From Dromaius novaehollandiae (taxonomy: Eukaryota > Chordata > Aves > Casuariiformes > Dromaiidae): 64,000 nucleotides of DNA. Location of the stretch: the NCBI RefSeq assembly GCF_036370855.1, contig NC_088099.1, forward strand, positions 146,833,017 to 146,897,016, written 5' to 3'. The notes below the pieces were generated by a model that saw only the letters and a program-made list of their open reading frames with translations, searched no databases and was not told the DNA's origin. Below, piece after piece: positions 61,101 to 64,000 of this stretch. The translations under genes were made by a program, and so were the position numbers. How positions within the stretch are numbered: position 1 is the first letter of the stretch; the number at the start of each line of letters is the position of its first letter.

Positions 61101-62751
61101 GTTGCCCACATAATACTCAGCAATATGAAATTACTATGAATAGCCTTAATATTTGCAGCTCTCTTAGATTTACTAATGCCTGTATTGAACACCAATACAA
61201 ACAATTAGCTTTCAGCAGGCTTCCCACCAGGCAGTGTGGAAACAAAGGTAAAGGATGGTTCCTTCCTCTCGCCATTGTGCTTAAAGATGCGGAACTGAGC
61301 TTACTTAGCCACTTTTGTTAGCAAGATTTCACACTAAAAACTTTTCCCCTTCATAACCAGCATGAACTCAGAGAGACAGCAAAGATATTAATAAAAATAT
61401 GCAACATAATCCATACAGCATTCTTTCTCTTCTGTTCTCCTTCGGGAGAGCATGGTATGTCTCCAGTCTAAGAGTTTCTGTAAATCAGATGATCCTTGTA
61501 ACTCCAAGCAATCCTTTTGCTTAAATTGTTGTCAATGTGATCCACAAGGTGTAGGATAGAAAGCAGAAATGGAGCTGTACTGTATTTGCACTGCACTCCA
61601 AATCAAGAGGGAATGGAAAAATAAAGAGTCAGACTGGAAAAATAAAATCCCTGTTTCTAAACAGTAAGAGCTGTGAGATATCCACTGTTTTGGTTAGTAT
61701 TTTTTCCATGTTAAAAAACAGTATTTGTTTTAAATTGTATTTATAGAAGGCATTCTGTTATTTTGCATTTTACTATGCCTTTAATTTTAATTGATGATAA
61801 ATATTATGCGGTAGAGAGGGGGTGTAGCGAAACCCTTTCTGCATGGTAAGTTGTAAGTGACTAATTTAGTTTTTGCTTACAAAGCTCAGAAGCGTGTTTT
61901 GCTGCCCACTGCTGCCCATCGCTATGCCTGGTGTGGTTTCCCAATGTTGCTGCTCAATTACTTCTTTCCATCTTGCTATAAGAATATGATACGTTAAGTG
62001 CATCATATACTATCGTGTGGGTAGAGAGACAGCAGCAATGAACTGAGCTGTGCCTGAGATGACAGTGTGTTTTCCACACTTGGCCCAGCAAGAAACCCAT
62101 GGGTAAGTGATCCCCAGCAGAGAGTCCCTCTGCCCTAGCAGAGATCACGTTGCATTCAGGGAAGAGTATGAGGAGCAAATTATGGAAAATCTGCAAAATC
62201 CTCCTACCCCGATGACCCCAGTCTTACTTCTTGTCCAGGAAAGCAGGCTGCTTCCTCGCTGGGATGATTGAGGGCATAACACTTCAGCTATAAAAGATCT
62301 TCTTTTTCCATCTTCAGAATCACTGGACTCCCACGAGGCCTCTGAGTATTTTCATAATTATTTCCAGTTTCTAATATTTCTTGTAAATAGAGACTCCTCA
62401 GCGGCACTGACACTAACAGACTAAACAGGGCTTGACCACTGGCGCTCAGCTGTCCGCTCGGCTCAGCTCTGCTGCCTGGCACAGGTTTGGCCCAGGGACG
62501 ACGTCACCTCCCAGGCAATGCCCGGTGCCTTTGGGGCCAGCCTGGTACAGGAGCTGTTCCTGGGAGCGAGCGTGGGTGACACCGCTCTGCTTAAGGAGGA
62601 GGACGGTTTAGCTGCGTGGGCTTTGGCCAGGCCTGCCATGCTGGACAGCCTGCCCTCAGCACGGACAGGCAAGCACGGGGGATTTCATTTATTAGCACAG
62701 ACACAGACCACTGGGCCCAGTGTGATGCCCAGTGACAAAATTATCTTTTAT

Positions 62752-62766
62752 GTTTTTTTTTTTTTT
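62752..62766 (+). repeat. Poly-T run
   Basis: About 15 T, perhaps the 3' tail of an old inverted retroinsert. No element body is recognised beside it. Confidence 0.5.
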
Positions 62767-64000
62767 AATTTCAGCTTAAAATGTTGAAAAAAATCTGGGG
62801 GCTGTGCTGCATATTTTATGTGTTTTTATGGTATGAAGCAAAGGGTAGATGTTGCATGTTCTGGGCTGTAGCATGAGAGCAAGTGAGGCTGCCTGCAGGT
62901 GCAAAGGCTGCCAGGAGACTGTTAGATGGTTGTGCAAGAGGAGGGGGCCAAACTGGGCAAGTGTCACCTTCCTGGCTACTGGGAGGGGGCCCAAGAGTGC
63001 GGCACAGCTCTAGAACCACATGCACACTATGTTTCAGAGGGAACCAGTAGGTCTCCTCCAAAAGAGAGGTTAGGAGTGAACTCAGACTGGTGACTTGTGG
63101 ATCCAGAAACCAGGAGATAGGTGTGAACTGCAGAGCTAAGCTTTCTGAAGTGCAGATGTTGTCCTAAAGCAAGTTATCCAATAGCAGAGACTGATGACTG
63201 TTATTAATAATATTATACAATCCATTAAATAGAATATTCAACAAAAATGCTGAATTCATATTGAATGCTGTCTTTAAACCTATCTACTTCCATAGCCCCC
63301 CACAACCTCTTTTCCACATCTTTATTGAAAAACAAGAGAAGCCTCATTATCCTTGTGTGGTAAGGACTGTGTGTTTGATAAAGATGTCTGTAGGACACAA
63401 ATATCTTCAGATTACATTTAAAAGTAGGAAAGAGAGACAGAGAGAGCTAGATGAATGGGTAGAGGAGTTTCAAAGAAAGGGGAAGCAATCTAAAAACAAA
63501 GAAACTGGGAATAAACTGAGAAGCTAAGGCAAATCTATTCTGTGCAAAGCTGACCATCTGGAATAAGTTACTGAAGAAGAGATGTGGGATCACATAGATT
63601 GTTTCTGGAAAAGGAGGGGCTTGAGGGGCATGGAAAAAAACCAACATGGTTGAATTAAGAGCCAGCCACAAGCACTGACCAGATGGCTTTTTCTCTTCTT
63701 ATAATGATGTATGTTCTCATCTTTCCATATCTCTACTAATCACTTTAACACAGAAGTACATGGAGCAAGATGTTAAGGAGGAAACAGAGAGACCCGAGTA
63801 AGATGAAAAGAACTTTACTTATATTGTATGCCTTTCTGTACTACACACTGAAATTCAAAACAGGGATGTCTCTCTTATGCAATAGTACGTCTGTTACTGT
63901 TCCGAAGTCTTTGGGCACAAAAACTCTTTCCAGACAGTGCAGAGAAATCATCTGAGTGTTTTGACAGGTTTCCAGCTGCAAGCCATATATTTGTTTTATA

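Larger units (their letters stand above)
55904..64000. other. Intergenic to window end
   Basis: AT-rich, with small GC-rich spots at about 59,740-59,900 and 62,460-62,690. No gene recognised. In particular there is no long open frame resembling the large coding exon of PDP1, the expected next gene by human gene order. Confidence 0.6.

Noticed and set aside
20081..64000. PDP1 or another neighbouring coding gene
   Set aside because: I looked for the long PDP1 coding exon on the reverse strand; no open frame approaches its length.
1..64000. CRISPR array, prophage, operon or other prokaryotic system
   Set aside because: Split vertebrate gene structure, CR1 LINEs and AATAAA signals show eukaryotic nuclear DNA; no regularly spaced repeats or operon-like coding density.

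Overview
The window is vertebrate nuclear DNA, most likely from a bird. It has a single interrupted gene with GT-AG introns, AATAAA signals, sparse CR1 LINEs (one with the bird-type tail of short ATTCTGT-like units), no SINE-rich background and compact introns. I see no bacterial, phage or organellar features.

Left third (1 to about 20,070): the 3' four fifths of CDH17 (LI-cadherin) on the + strand. Thirteen coding exons can be placed between 262 and 19,285. They join without any frame break into about 694 residues plus a stop. These cover cadherin repeats EC2 to EC7, the transmembrane segment and a very short cytoplasmic tail. The signal peptide and EC1 lie upstream of the window. The assignment rests on close residue-by-residue agreement with remembered human CDH17, on the seven-repeat type with a tiny tail, and on length. 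The 3'UTR follows, with several AATAAA signals, the last at 20,042. The introns hold an ancient amniote-type CR1 (about 14,100-15,185), a younger bird-type CR1 (about 16,198-17,082) and a few microsatellites.

Right two thirds (about 20,080 to 64,000): no protein-coding gene can be supported. In human the gene facing the CDH17 3' end is PDP1, a long way off, and nothing like its coding exon is seen here, so this looks like the CDH17-PDP1 intergenic desert. It contains another old, decayed CR1 (about 30,640-32,960), several GC/CpG-rich patches (strongest at about 47,340-47,720), a 237-bp purine tract (55,667-55,903), a run of 17 G (48,859-48,875) and short tandem duplications.

The most interesting point is in the cadherin. 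The RGD tripeptide that human CDH17 carries in EC6, reported as an integrin-binding motif, reads EGD here. The calcium-binding linker motif missing between EC2 and EC3 in human is missing here too. I found no previously undescribed multi-gene system.
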